Shown: positions 1 to 12,761, numbered from the stretch's first letter. The stretch is DNA of 64,000 nucleotides from Margaritifera margaritifera (GCA_029931535.1 JAQPZY010001346.1:806001-870000); one strand, 5' to 3'. Numbers and translations are program-made. Notes: a model not told the origin generated them from the letters alone.

Positions 1-1
1 G

Positions 2-2401
2 GCTCATCTGCAACCTGTTCCTGCATTTGATGAACCATTTAGTAGAATAATAGTAGACTGTGTTGGTCCTTTACCTAAAACCAAGTCAGGCAACCAATAC
101 TTGTTGACCATCATGTGTGCATCTACAAGATTTCCAGAGGGAATTTCTCTGAGAAATATAAAAACTAAAACTATTGTGAAAGCTTTGGTGAAGTTTTTTA
201 CACTTGTTGGCCTTCCCAAATCTGTCCAGTCAGATCAAGGGTCAAATTTTATGTCTGGAATTTTCCAACAAGTTATGCATGAATTAGGCATCCAACAGTT
301 TAAATCTTCTGCCTATCACCCTGAAAGTCAAGGTGCTTTGGAAAGATTTCATCAAACTTTGAAGAATATGATTCGATCATATTGCTTTGATACAGAAAAG
401 GATTGGGATGAGGGTGTTCATTTGTTGTTGTTTGCTGTTAGGGAATCAGTTCAAGAGTCGTTGGGTTTTAGTCCCTTTGAACTAGTTTTTGGTCATACTG
501 TCCGTGGACCATTGAAATTATTGAAAGAGAAACTTCTTTCAAATGAAGATTCAAAGATTAATCTTCTTGATTATGTTTCTGATTTCAAATACAAGTTGTC
601 AAAGGCCTGTGAAGTAGCAAGAACTAATCTTCACACTACTCAGTCAAAAATGAAATTAAGGTATGACAGAAATACACAGTAAAGGAGTTTTAAACCTGGT
701 GACAAAGTTCTGGCTCTCTTTCCCATACCTCAGAATCCTCTTCAGGCTAAATTTTATGGTCCTTATACCGTTGAAAAGAAAGTAAATGACTTAAATTATA
801 TCATTAACACTCCTGGGAGACGGAAACAGAAACAACTTTGTCATATAAATATGTTAAAGGAATATTTTGACAGAGATAGCTCAGCTAATTATTCTGTTAA
901 TTTAGTTGTACCTGTCCCACACAGTGAAGATATCAACGATGGAATACAATCAGACTATAGTGACTCTGGTATAACCAATCTTCGGAATTCAGAAATATTG
1001 AACAACCTAGACCAGAAACTTTCACATCTACAACAACAGGAAAGAAATGAACTAAAACAGCTATTACATAACTATGAGCACTTGTTTCCTGATGTTCCAA
1101 CACGAACAAGTAAAATTTATCATGACGTTGACATTGTAGATTCTGCGCCTGTGAAACAGCATCCTTATAGGATGAATCCTCTCAGACAGAACTATCTGAA
1201 GAAAGAAATTCAGTATTTACTGGAGAATGATTTCATAGAACCAAGTAAAAGTAACTGGAGTTCACCATGTATTCTTGTTCCCAAGCCAGATAATACATTC
1301 CGTATGTGTACTGACTATAGAAAAGTCAACAGTGTCACCAAAACTGATTCATTTCCAATCCCAAGAATGGACGATTGCATTGATAAAATTGGAAATGCGG
1401 AATATGTCACCAAGTTTGACCTTTTAAAAGGATTCTGGCAAATTCCACTGACGGAAAGGGCAAAAGAAATTTCAACATTTGTAACTCCAGATGGACTTTA
1501 TCAATATAAAGTCATGCCGTTTGGAATGAAAAATTCGCCTGCAACGTTTCAATGTCTGATGAACATGATAACATTTGGTCTTGATAATTGTGACGCTTAT
1601 ATCGATGACGTCATTATCTACAACAACACCTGGGAAGATCATTTGGAAACCATTCGAAAATTCTTTGATCGACTCAGCGATGCGAATCTGACAATTAATT
1701 TGAGTAAAAGTGAGTTTTGCCATGCTTGTGTCACATTTTTAGGACATAATGTGGGACAAGGTCAAGTTAAACCTATAGAAGCTAAGGTCAAAGCTATCTC
1801 TGAATTTCAAGTTCCAATTTGTAAAAAGCAACTGATGCGATTTCTAGGTATGGCTGAATATTATCGGAAATTTTGTTCCAATTTTTCCAAAATTGCTGAA
1901 CCTTTGACAAGTTTATTGAGTAAGAAAACCAAATTTCATTGGTCTGACAAGTGTCAGGAATCTTTTGACAAGTTAAAAGCCATGCTTAAGAATGCACCAG
2001 TTCTTTCTGCACCAAATTTCAGCCAATCATTTAAATTATCTGTTGATGCAAGTGATGTAGGGGTTGGTGGAGTATTGATTCAGGAAGACAAAAGTGGTGT
2101 GGATCACCCTGTGTGTTATTTTTCTAAAAAACTAAACAAGCACCAGAAAAATTATTCCACAATTGAGAAGGAATGTTTGGCTTTGATATTGGCTTTACAG
2201 CATTTTGAAGTGTATGTTACCTCAGCTCTTTCTCCAATTATTGTGTACAGTGATCACAATCCCCTTACTTTCATCAACAAAATGAAAGATAAAAATCGGA
2301 GATTGTTGAGATGGAGTTTGATATTGCAAGAATATAACATTGACATCAAACACATCAGGGGAAAAGACAATGTGATTGCAGATGCACTCTCACGTGCCTA
2401 G
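2..2401 (+). pseudogene. Gmr1-like Ty3/gypsy pol fragment (INT-RT-RNase H)
   Basis: One reading frame runs from the window edge to 2401 and is interrupted once, by TAA at 680-682. It begins inside a retroviral-type integrase core. The catalytic Asp lies in IIVDCVGP (codon 56-58), the second in SDQGSNF near 232, and Glu in QGALERFHQ near 340. A GPY/F-type module (KFYGPYTV) follows around 750. Reverse transcriptase comes next, with FDLLKGFWQIPL near 1420 and the catalytic YIDD at 1598-1609, then RNase H (SVDASDVGVGG near 2040, ending in ADALSRA). Integrase before RT is the reverse of normal Ty3/gypsy order and is the defining feature of the Gmr1 group. The 5' part lies outside the window. The stop codon suggests a dead copy. 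Confidence 0.9.
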
Positions 2402-2530
2402 AAATGTAATATTGCTTGATGTAATTAAGTCCAGTATCATAAAACATGTTCTTATGTAATTTTGGTTATTATAGTATTAGATGTATATTCAAAAGAAAGC
2501 TTTATTACATAAATCTTTCTTTTTCTTTAT

Positions 2531-2539
2531 GAGGGGAGG
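2531..2539 (+). other. Polypurine tract of the Gmr1-like element
   Basis: GAGGGGAGG lies directly against the proposed LTR start, where the plus-strand primer of an LTR retrotransposon is expected. Confidence 0.7.
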
Positions 2540-3291
2540 TGTTATGTATGATGTTTATATAATGTTGTGAATGTTTTAGGAAATTGTAGGTGTTTCTTCA
2601 CTTTGGTATTTGCTTGGATCTTAATGTTTATCAGGAAAAACATGTTTAACTAGTGTCCTTGAATTAGGTTGTTTTGATCAATATGTTTTCTTTATTTGAA
2701 GGTCAAGGTTGATTGTTGTTTACAAGTAAAATTCCATTAAGATGACACATGTTCTAGAACATTCTGTCATGTGACCAATCTTTATATATGCCATGTTTGG
2801 TGGACATTTATTCAGTTTTGACATTACCATCAGTCTTATAAAGAGCTATTACAGTTGTGAAAATTCATTCCAAATTCTAAGAGAGGAATTATTTTAAATA
2901 TTCATTGGATTATAACAGTGCTCATAAACTTTTGGATTTTGGATTTTTAATTAATGATTTTGGAATTTAACTGAACTTATTCAGAGATTTTGGAATACTT
3001 CATTTTGACATCAGCACATCAAGATTACTAGTACATCAGGACTTTGGAGACCATTAGCACATCATAACATTCAAGGACACAGCCGTGAATTCGGAACATT
3101 CTATATTTAGGACTTGTGATTAGAACAATCATTCTTATTGGATTATTAGGATTTCAAAACACATTACTGTAAGTGACTTTTTGATTTTTCATTTTAATTA
3201 TCTAGTAATAAATTGCTTGTTGATTTTTTACTTGATTTGTTGGTTTCACTTTCTTTCTGTTACATTTTTCTTAGACCATAGAGTCGTAACA
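2540..3291 (+). mobile_element. 3' LTR of the Gmr1-like element
   Basis: The segment opens with TGTTATG directly after the polypurine tract and closes with CGTAACA, giving the TG...CA ends and a 5-bp terminal inverted repeat (TGTTA/TAACA) expected of an LTR. It contains a TATA-like stretch at 2781-2790 and an AATAAA at 3207-3212. The 5' LTR is outside the window, so neither the repeat nor the target duplication can be checked. Confidence 0.7.
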
Positions 3292-4050
3292 AGTTACAAA
3301 GAAGCATCAAACACTGTAATTTAAGATAAGAAATAAAGCAAATGAACAAGTTCTTATTCCAAAGAAAAGTAAATAAATTTCAAATTTGATATATTAACTT
3401 ATTCTTTTGCTTCAGGATATGTATCAATGTTACCGTAATAGATAATGCATAGTCACACAAAAAAATATCATCTGAAAGTGTCTGAGATGAGAACAGTGTC
3501 ACAGTACTTGAATTTTAAAATTTATATTTCAGTTCAACCATTAATACAGGAAATACAAAAAGTGAAGATAAAATGTATTAGATCAACAGTTATTGAATCC
3601 TTAACCTTAACGGATACTGTAATTAGAGTTGTTCCACTGCAATATGGTATTTTGCACAGCCTGAAAGTTATCACAACAACGTAGATGAACATGTTACAAG
3701 TCTCCTGTGTGTATTTGTGGTTGAGTCACAGAAAAATACTTCACAGTATTGAAAAATGAACGAGTTTATTTGCATAAGCAATCAATGAACAGGAATATAA
3801 AGTTTCCAAGCATTATATTTCTTAAATAAGGCTAGTAAGCAATGTAGTTACAATGTGATATTTAATATTTTACAGGGTGTGAATGTGATGTGTAGACAGC
3901 TTTAGTGCCAAGATTCTCTTATCAGATCTACCTGGACAAAATTTGTTTGGTTCTACTGTAAAATGTGCACGTCCTCTGAAAATAAGAAAAATAGATACAA
4001 AAAGTGCACATTATACACATCAAAATACGGTAAGTCATAATATGAATCCT
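3292..4050. other. Unannotated AT-rich flank
   Basis: No coding signature, splice-compatible exon or repeat was recognised. The short open frames here have no visible domain. Confidence 0.5.
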
Positions 4051-4735
4051 GTACAAGATAACTTGAAAATACACCCCTTTACAGACAACTACAAGATAAC
4101 CGTAAAATACACCCCTTTACAGACAACTAAAGGATAACCTTCACATACACCCCTTTACAGACAACTACAAGATAACCTTAAAATACACCCCTTTACAGAC
4201 AACAACAAGATAACCTTAAAATACACCCCTTTACAGACAACTACAAGATAATTTTAAAATACACCCATTTACAGACAACTACAAGATAAACTTAAAATAC
4301 ACCCCTTTACAAACAACTACAAGATAACCTTAAAATACACCCCTTTACAGACAACAACAAGATAACCTTACAATACAACTCTTTACAGACAACAACAAGA
4401 TAACCTTAAAATACACCCCTTTACAGACACATACAAGATAACCTTAAAATACACCCCTTTACAGACAACAACAAGATAACCTTAAAATACACCCCTTTAC
4501 AGACACATACAAGATAACCTTAAAATACACCCTTTATAGACAACAACAAGATAACCTTAAAATACACCCCTTTACAAACAACTACAAGATAACCTTAAAA
4601 TACACCCCTTTACAGACAACTACAAGATAACCTTAAAATACACCCCTTTACAGACAACTACAAGATAACTACAATACAACTCTTTACTGACAACTACAAG
4701 ATAACCTTAAAATAAACCTTTTTACATCCAACTAC
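4051..4735 (+). repeat. Minisatellite, about 38-bp unit
   Basis: About 17-18 head-to-tail copies, each with a core AATACACCCCTTTACAGACA followed by ACTACAAGATAACCTT. Copies differ by single substitutions, ACAACAAG/ACTACAAG alternation and occasional truncation (for example near 4660-4690). Confidence 0.95.
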
Positions 4736-5340
4736 TCAGACTTTGGAAAAGTTTTAGACCATTTAGGAACCAGACAGTAGAGTAAAAGCAGCCTTATTAC
4801 ATCTCACATTAGGTGACAAGTTCAATTAACAGGTAACATTCCCAAAAAATAAGAAGGTATTTACATTTAAAGCACAGTATCTAAATGAAAAGACATTTTC
4901 CACAAACAAGAGCTTAAGAATAAATGTTCATGACCAAAGTTGTCACTATAAAAGTTCTACCCCTTAATCCATCATAAACAGAAATGGTTCAATTGACATT
5001 TCATTTATGTGTGTATCAGCAGTTTACAAAATTGTTATGAAATACAGTGGACAAAAGAAACAGTAATACCTACACATGTTAATATAAAAAATCACCATCT
5101 GCACTACCTTACAGATATGTTACCAATAGTCCAGTTATTGGAGACAACTTTTCAGTACTGATAAAGGTATCTGTAAATATTTATATTAACACTCATAATT
5201 ATTATTTGAGTAGAGAGGTTTTTTTTAATGCCTTCCCTTTATGCAGCAGTAATTCTATCTATATCATGAAAGACTGATTCAAAGGAGAAAAAAGATAATT
5301 ATCTGTTTGAAACAAAAAGACATTGCACAGAAACTGTTCC

Positions 5341-8300
5341 TTATGTATATATTGTGAAAACCGCTCTCAAAATATTTGAAGGCACTTGTACTTTTTGATT
5401 AGGAAGCTGTCCATCAACATACACCATCATATCTCCTGAAAGATAAAAATTAATGTAATTCAAGTAAATGTGAATGGGTTTGTTTTCATCACTTGCATAA
5501 AACTAAAGGAAAGGTATGTCACTGTAAAGACTCATTCATAATTTAATAAAAATAAAAGTAATTATGTATTAAAATGAAAACAAATGTTCCTTTCTCTATT
5601 TGTGTTTATATTAAATGGAAAAGCATACTGAGTAAAACAATTTGTAAAAATGACAAATATAAAGTTCAGTATTTGTCCCAATAATATTAACACCTATGTA
5701 ATTTTCAGTATATACACTGTATTGAATAGACATCGACTATCATCATAACAGTAGAATAGCATACTTTTTGCAAAAATCTATTTCGCTGTATGAAGGTTTG
5801 GAAAGACAACATTCCAAAGAAATATTACTGTAGTATCATTTATTTTCGTGGGTCTCAATTTTCATGGTTTTGTATTAAAAAAAAGATATTTTCATGGGTA
5901 CTTAAATTCATTGTTTTGCCTGTCAAAGTTTGCATACATGTATTTGTAGGTATTTAACTTAATGGATTAACTTCTACAAATACCGCAAATAAAGAATACA
6001 AAAGAACAAAACTATGCTGACAACAAACAGCGGTCATTTCAATGATTAAAACAATACTACTGCCTGTATAGGCACAAATCAAACACCTGTCAAGATCAAT
6101 CATTTACATGCAACATCAAAGGGAGCCAACAGAGCCAATAACACTAAGCTAATCGTATACTTTGGTGAAAGCTTAACTGTGTAGTATTATTCATATCTGA
6201 TAATGTTTAAACTGTTCAATTTCATACCTGAAGCTTTCGTCCTTGTACTAAGGACTTCATCAGCAGAATGATTTATTCTCTAGTGATTGTTAACATCACA
6301 CCCGAGGGAATAGTGAGCGATGTTAACAAATAGTCCCAGATATGCGGCAGATTGTAATGGCCCACGTCCCTGTTCAGCGTTGGTTTGTGAGCATGGATGT
6401 ATATAGACTCTTTAACCCCCTGCTCAAACCATGATTGTTCTCGATCTAATATGTTTACTGAGTCCCAAGATACCGTATGGCCCGGGCAAACTGTGTGGAT
6501 GTGTCGTGATACCTCAGATGAACTTGAACTTGGTCTTCTATGTTCGTTGAATCTTGCTTTCAATGTCCTTTCCGTTTCCCCAATGTAGTTGTGATGGCAC
6601 TGACTGTTCCCTTGTCCTTCACACTTTATGTGATAGATAGGTCCACAAATATCTTTCTTATTGGATTTATCCTTTGGGTGAACTAGCATCTGTCTTATGG
6701 TCCGGTATGGTTTAAAACACATATTAATTTTCTGTCGCTGAAAAATGCGTTTCAGGCATTTGGAAGTACCTTTCACATAAGATAGGATGATGCTACCTTT
6801 CGAGTCACTTTTTTTATTTACTGGTCGGCTCTTCCCAGTACTGTCACTTTGACTAGCATTCAGCCTGTTGGTAACCTTCTTAATCGCCCAATCCGGATAA
6901 TGACCGGATAATTGGGCTGTCTCATAATCCAAGGGTCACAGGTTTGATCCTGCCCAGGTCATCTGCCTCAGTGTGTCATAAGGCACATAGCTCCCATTTC
7001 CTTGGCATGATATATCCAAAATAAAGGCTAAAAGTACTGTTAAAAACCAACCAACAACAAAAACAAAAATTGACTATACAACAAAAAGATGCAAACTTAA
7101 GTTTTCATGACATATATAATGAGCTAATTCCAGGAATTGATGCCCTTGCTTTTACTGGAAGCAGTGGAGTGTAGTTATGTAAAGGTGCTGTGACAATCAT
7201 AATACAGTACACGGGAAAGGCACATTTGTAAAGGAAGATATTACTGATTACATAGAACACTGGCAATGGAATTCAGGTCTCATCAATATCAAGCAGCATA
7301 ATGAATTTAGTTGAAACCCAATAATAATCAATGGATTTATTGTTTGGTAAAGAAAGTGGGTGAATCTGACAATCAGGGGCTATAACTCTGCAAAACAATG
7401 ACATACAATTCTGCTAAATGATCATGCAGAAAGCTTACAACAGAACTCAGCAAAGGTCTCATGAAATCAAGCTGCATACAAAATTTGGTTGAAACATAAT
7501 TATTGGTGTTATTGTCTGGAAATGAAAGTGGGTGAATCTGATAATCATGGGCTATAACTCTGCTAAATGATGATACATAATGCTGACAATCAAACTAAAC
7601 CAAGTTCTCATGAATATCATACCAAATTGGTTGAAATCTAATAATCATTCAGATTTTTAATATTATGGTTGACTCCATGTATGCATTTGCTGAGCATGGA
7701 AACATGTATTGACTAAGAAACAAGTAGCTACAGTACAGTGGCGTCACTAGGGGGGTGCGGGCCGCACCGGGTGACACCATCACAGGGGGGTGACACCAAA
7801 ATGGAAAAATGCAATGTTTAATGTTAAAATAAAAAATATCATAATTTTGTTGCAGTTCTTAAACGCTGTTACCTCAAATTTTATTGTTTTCTTCTTATGT
7901 CCTTTGTAACTTTAGGACTTAAATTTACAAACATTACAATAGGCGATTCTGTATGGTCTGGTACAGGAGGACTCGGAGGAGGTCCATGGGGGAAGTCTGG
8001 AGGGGGTGACACCATCAGTTTACCGCACTGGGTGACGCCAACCCTAGTGATGCCACTGCTACAGTAGTTTAGTTGGTAGAGTGTCAAACTCATGATCTAA
8101 GGGTCACAGGCTTGATACCTGCCCAGGTCAGTCTAGGTTGTCTGTCTCTGTGTATCACAATACACTTAGCTCTTGTTTCCTTAATGTGATCTGTCCAATA
8201 AAGTACTGTAAGTGCCATTGGAAACCAACCTACATCCACAACAAAAGCAAAATTGACCATAAAACAGAAAGTTTTCATGGCATATATAACAAGCCAATCC

Positions 8301-11300
8301 AAGAAGATGATGTCCCCTGCTTTTTATTGGAAGATGGGGAGTGTAGTTATGTAAGGGAAAGTGCTGTGTGACTCTGGTAATATAGTAAATAAGTTGAGGT
8401 ACATTTGTTTAGGAAAACGCTACTGATGACACATAACACTGACAATTGAACACAGGTAAGGTTTCATCAGAATAAACCTGCATACAAAATATATGTCCAA
8501 TATGCATATTACTTACATGACTAGCTACCTCCCTCAATGTTTAGCTTTTATTCTCCTTGAGCTAATGGCTCAACATTCACCAAAATAGGTATTGAACTTG
8601 CCCATACACTAACCATATGCATAAGGATTATTTGTTGTTTCATCACTGGGTGGGATGTCAGAGGTAAAATTACCAAACTTCAATTACTGCAACATTGTCA
8701 AATATCTTTTGATCTAGCTCCAAGTAACCAGCCATAGAAGGAAGACACACATAATATGTTTAAAATATTTTGGGTTCCTACCCCCGGCATGGAAATTTGC
8801 AACAGCAAAACATTGCAGTTGCTCCAAGTCTGATTGCCAAGAACCAAAGGTCTGTCTAGCTGAGCAAGCAGTGAGCTCTACAAATTCACCATTTTTGCTT
8901 TCCTAATTCAATACAGCTTTGATTTAGAGTAAAAAAAAAAGAATTTCTATCTACCTGGTTCGATGACAAATCGTTTTCCATCAACCCAGACTGCCATCTG
9001 TTGAGAGATAATCTGGGTGGATATGGACATTATCTGTTCCTTGTCCAAAAGGATCCTGTTGAAGTCAACTAGCTGATACTTAGGAGTTGGCATAGTGGCA
9101 TTCAACCAGCTCATGTACACTTCATAAACCTGGAACACAGAACTCAAGTTAGTACATAAAAGTTATTACATGTTCAGAACAAACCAAGACTTGTATCAAG
9201 TTACACAAGCTCTGCTTCTAATACTAGAACAAAAAAATGTCAGATACACTAGTATACTATTGTGCACATTAAGGAAGTACACTCAATTTGTTTAAAATTA
9301 AGCACTTTAAAACAGCAAAAGTACAGTTGTCCCTCACTATAAAAAAACTCAGTTTACCACTGCCCCTCTTATAACACTAGTATGGTACTGGATCCCATTA
9401 AAAAAATTTGAATTTGCTTGAAATAGATGATCCCTTTATCGCTTTTGGGAGTTTTCATTAGTATAGATTACAATGCAGAATCAAGATGACAAGCATATCA
9501 AAAGAATGTAGATGATGTTATTCCTTTCTAAAATTAAAATCTCAAATTGATCCATATAAAAATCTCTCAATGAGGCTTTAAATAACAGCAAACATTCCAA
9601 ACTGATGAATAAGTCAGGAGTTTTTTTTATTCATTACATCTGGTGAATCAGATGACAACTAACCCTGTATTCCTTCATTTTCATACAGTGACTCAAACAA
9701 TTTCCAATATCATAACAATTTTACAATTGTATCAAGATGACTAGATCAAGGTTTTATTCACACAAATACTACATGCATCACACCTGTAAATTATGCATAT
9801 ACTGTAACTACCAAATGTGTGCAAGTCAAACAAATTTAAATTTGTGAATATGTTTTTATAATCTACTGCTTGTGAACAAAAAAATCCATAGTATTTTGAC
9901 ATGATGATCTGCAAATCATTGTTTTATTCCTACATATTTGACTGGCAATGTAATGAATAAGTAATTTTATTACTTCACCTGATTTTGTCCCCACAATGGA
10001 TGTCTCATAATGTTAATGACTGGACTAAAACAGGCAGAACCTGAGTGTTCTACATAGCTCTTCTTGCTCAGAAAGTCATTGTGCTTGGCTCCAATCTCTA
10101 CAGATATTGCTTCAGCAACTTAATATATATCAAACTGGGACTGTAAATACAATGACAAAGTATAAGTACAATGAGAAAGTTTGGCACATGCAATAAACAT
10201 ACTATTCTTCCATTTCATACTATTCTTCCATTCCATACTATTCTTCCATTTCATACTACTCTTACATTCCATACTATTCTTACATTCCATACTATTCTTC
10301 CATTTCATACTACTCTTACATTCCATACTATTCTTACATTTCATACTATTCTTCCATTTCATACTACTCTTCCATTCCATACTATTCTTCCATTTCATAC
10401 TATTCTTCCATTTCATACTATTCTTCCATTTCATACTACTCTTCCATTCCATACTATTCTTCCATTTCATACTATTCTTCCATTTCATACTACTCTTCCA
10501 TTCCATACTATTCTTCCATTTCATACTATTCTTCCATTTCATACTACTCTTACATTCCATACTATTCTTCCATTTCATACTATTCTTCCATTTCATACTA
10601 CTCTTACATTCCATACTATTCCTACATGCCATACTATTCTTATATATTCTTAATGATGCTCATGATCAATCTAAAATTCTAACTTATCACATCCATTTTA
10701 ACTGTCTCATAATATTTTGGGGTTTTGATTTGGGATGTGAATTAAACTGAATTGGTAAGTCTTTCCAGTCAGCTTGCATAAAATGTTCTGGTAACAACAC
10801 ATAGGTATTTTTGTAAGGTGGTCATGGCAGCTGAAGTTTTCAAAGGTTATACAAGAAACTGAACATACACCAATGTTACAACTCTTCATTTGAGGAATAT
10901 GATTGACTTTGCTAAGAGCAAAAGTGACAGTTGCAGGAGCTGAAAATCAATCAGTTTTTCAAAATACAAAGTATTCCGATTCATAGCAGAGAAAATTCTA
11001 ATGGTATGAAATGTATACAGACACCATTTAATCACCTTAGGACATACACATGCAAACGTACTGAACCGTAAATGTGCTTCATCTTTCCTCATGTAATTTT
11101 TCAATTATTTTTTTGCACTGAATTCAGACTGATCTATGACAAAATAACTAAATATTACACTTCTGTGTCCATATTTTTGATGGAATTATTATGGATTCAA
11201 TTAATTTAAATTAACTTTCAAAAGCTGTTGTTAGGGATATGACAAGGGGAAGTAATTTTACCCAACTGTTGCAATCATCTGTTCAAATTAATATAATATC

Positions 11301-11507
11301 TGTATGCATGGTTGTCATACACAGAAAACGTTTCCTCCCTTTGTCTCACATTTTCTTACGAGGGTGAAAGGCGTTGTCAATTTGGATGAAGTCTATGATT
11401 TTTCGGATGTCATCAACAAGCAAAATTTTTCTCCATTTGATAGTAAGCTGCTGCCATTCCAACAGATTGTGGTAGCGAGGTTGTATAGTCTGGCGTAGAA
11501 TCACCAT
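5341..11507 (-). CDS. Host gene, four exons, 178-residue protein of unknown function
   Basis: Reconstructed on the minus strand: exon 1 11507-11360 (ATG, ends CCTC|GTAAGA), exon 2 10097-9979 (CTGTAG|AG... ends AATCAG|GTGAAG), exon 3 9129-8955 (TTCCAG|GTTTATG... ends AACCAG|GTAGAT), exon 4 5435-5341 (TTTCAG|GAGATATG... ends TAA). Lengths 148, 119, 175 and 95 total 537 nt, exactly 179 codons, and phases agree at all three junctions (1, 0, 1). Recognisable segments are LLEWQQLTIKWRKILLV (exon 1), INIMRHPLWGQNQ (exon 2), VWVDGKRFVIEP (exon 3) and VYVDGQLPNQKVQVPSN (exon 4). No family was recognised and no signal peptide or membrane segment is evident. An upstream in-frame TAG precedes the ATG by nine codons, but a 5' coding exon joined near 11525 cannot be excluded. 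Introns carry several transposons. Confidence 0.75.
6235..6263 (-). ncRNA. Hammerhead-ribozyme-like core
   Basis: On the minus strand the sequence reads CTGATGA, then an A, a 6-bp hairpin (GTCCTT, loop AGTAC, AAGGAC), then GAAA. This is the order of the conserved hammerhead core around stem II. It sits directly downstream of the Penelope-like fragment, and Penelope-like elements are known to carry hammerhead motifs in their terminal repeats. The extra A before stem II departs from the textbook core, and I could not place stems I and III or the cleavage site confidently. Confidence 0.5.
6273..6932 (-). pseudogene. Penelope-like retroelement C-terminus with GIY-YIG endonuclease
   Basis: The open frame contains GPIYHIKCEGQ, then NYIGETERTLKARFNEHRR, the signature of the GIY-YIG endonuclease that follows the reverse transcriptase in Penelope-like elements. 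Conserved Cys/His residues precede YIGET, as in EN-containing members. The RT domain is missing, so this is a 5'-truncated copy lying in an intron of the 178-residue host gene. The first ORF codon is TTG within flanking sequence and is not a real start. Confidence 0.85.
6918..7060 (+). mobile_element. tRNA-derived SINE, copy 1
   Basis: Shares AAGGGTCACAGG, a B-box-like GGTTTGATCCTG, CCCAGGTC and a tail ending in AAAACCAACCAAC with the copies at 8059 and 22066. The tRNA-like head is truncated against the Penelope-like fragment. Confidence 0.65.
7250..7680. repeat. Degenerate direct repeats
   Basis: Three diverged copies share AAAGTGGGTGAATCTGA, a segment like GGGCTATAACTCTGC and a TTGGTTGAAA-type segment. 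They form an old tandem array without coding potential. Confidence 0.5.
7728..7735 (+). repeat. Left target-site duplication of MITE (CTACAGTA)
   Basis: CTACAGTA immediately precedes the MITE and is repeated exactly after it at 8059-8066. Confidence 0.9.
7736..8058. mobile_element. hAT-type MITE, 323 bp
   Basis: Ends are CAGTGGCGTCACTAGGG and, at the right in reverse complement, CAGTGGCATCACTAGGG. A perfect 8-bp duplication (CTACAGTA) flanks it. Short CAGTG-type inverted ends with 8-bp duplications are characteristic of hAT non-autonomous elements. No transposase is present. It sits against the head of SINE copy 2. Confidence 0.9.
8059..8245 (+). mobile_element. tRNA-derived SINE, copy 2
   Basis: The tRNA-like head has an A-box-like TAGTTTAGTTGG and a B-box-like GGCTTGATACC. 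The body CAGGTCAGTCTAGG and tail GGAAACCAACCTAC match the other copies. The first eight bases are also the right target duplication of the neighbouring MITE, which appears to have inserted at the SINE 5' end. Confidence 0.7.
10198..10645 (+). repeat. Minisatellite, 18-bp unit
   Basis: About 25 tandem copies of ACTATTCTTCCATTTCAT with alternating T/C and C/A variants. The unit is a multiple of three, which keeps several frames open on both strands; those frames are not genes. It lies in intron 1 of the host gene. Confidence 0.95.
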
Positions 11508-12616
11508 GTATACATTCAGTGCTCCACTAGAATGGCCCTATACCCAGTCGCTCTATTGCCGGAGAAGGACCACCTTTTGAACCCCCTCCCTTGGCCATCT
11601 GTTGGGCCAGTTCACTAAGTTCAAGTCTAGATACAAGATCTTCGACTCATTGTTCAAATGGCAGTGATGTATTTTGGAACGGATATATCTCCCTAACATC
11701 ACTTCGAATGACGGAACTGAAAAATGGGTAGACATGCAATAAAAACAAACAAAAAAGTAATGGAATTTTGGGATATCTCAGTTTGCCCGCTTCCGACATC
11801 ACGCTATCATGTGATTACTCACGTGACCAAACTCTCACTTTCCTTCAGCCTCAATACCGAGAATTATTTTCAGCTCTGACACCGATTTTCGGTAAATATT
11901 ACTGAAATAATGTACAGAAGCAATAAACTAATTATGACAATGAAGCAAATAACCAAGCGATTGAAGCAATAAGTTTCTAACAAAAAGTGATAAATGTTGG
12001 ATACATTTTTAAGAATATTATCTAAATCACACACAACTATCCACAATGCTATTATTGCTGTATAATTGATGGCATTGCAACATTTATATAAATATATTAA
12101 AACAGAGAGAATATCAATATGCTATTGGAAACAATTATACAAGCTTCAAGTATAACACGTGATCTAATTATCATCATTATAATTTAGTATTACCGTTTCT
12201 AACAATCTCTCTATTGACAAAAAAATGTTGCCCATTTTACCATATTTATTCCTAAAGTTTTAAAGATATTTACGAATGGTTTTGTTTCAACTAGCATTTT
12301 GATATTATCTCCCTTATAATATATTTATATACATTTTTAAATGCCATTAATTAAAATGTCACAAGCAGCACCGTGTGAATGAAATTTTTTTGGTGGCACT
12401 TAATTCTTCTATTATTGAGTTATTTTCTTGTCTATTCAGTTTTGTTTATTCCTGTGTACTATTTATTTTTGTATTTGTTTATTATTGTAATGTTTAAATT
12501 CTTTTACTTATTTGTATCCATTTTAAACGAATTACATAATATAAAATTATACGAAATACAACTGTGTAACAAATATTTATGAGTTACAATATCGTATATT
12601 CATCTTAACAACCTCC
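11508..12616. other. Upstream region of the host gene
   Basis: Would contain the promoter of the minus-strand host gene. No clear TATA box or CpG island was recognised. The rest is AT-rich with no coding signal. Confidence 0.35.
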
Positions 12617-12640
12617 CCCCCTCTCTCTCTCTCTACACAG

Positions 12641-12671
<31 letters not shown>

Positions 12672-12676
12672 GGCGA

Positions 12677-12757
<81 letters not shown>
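12617..12757. repeat. Compound microsatellite (CT)n-(CA)n-(AT)n
   Basis: A CT run at about 12617-12632, a CA run at about 12640-12666 and an AT run at about 12681-12757. Confidence 0.95.

Positions 12758-12761
<4 letters not shown>

Noticed and set aside
10120..10750. Long overlapping open frames on both strands around 10.2-10.7 kb
   Set aside because: They are produced by an 18-bp tandem repeat whose length is a multiple of three. The proteins are pure repeats.
12640..12670. CRISPR-like array or regulatory array in simple repeats
   Set aside because: These are plain di-nucleotide microsatellites in animal DNA; no spacer structure exists.
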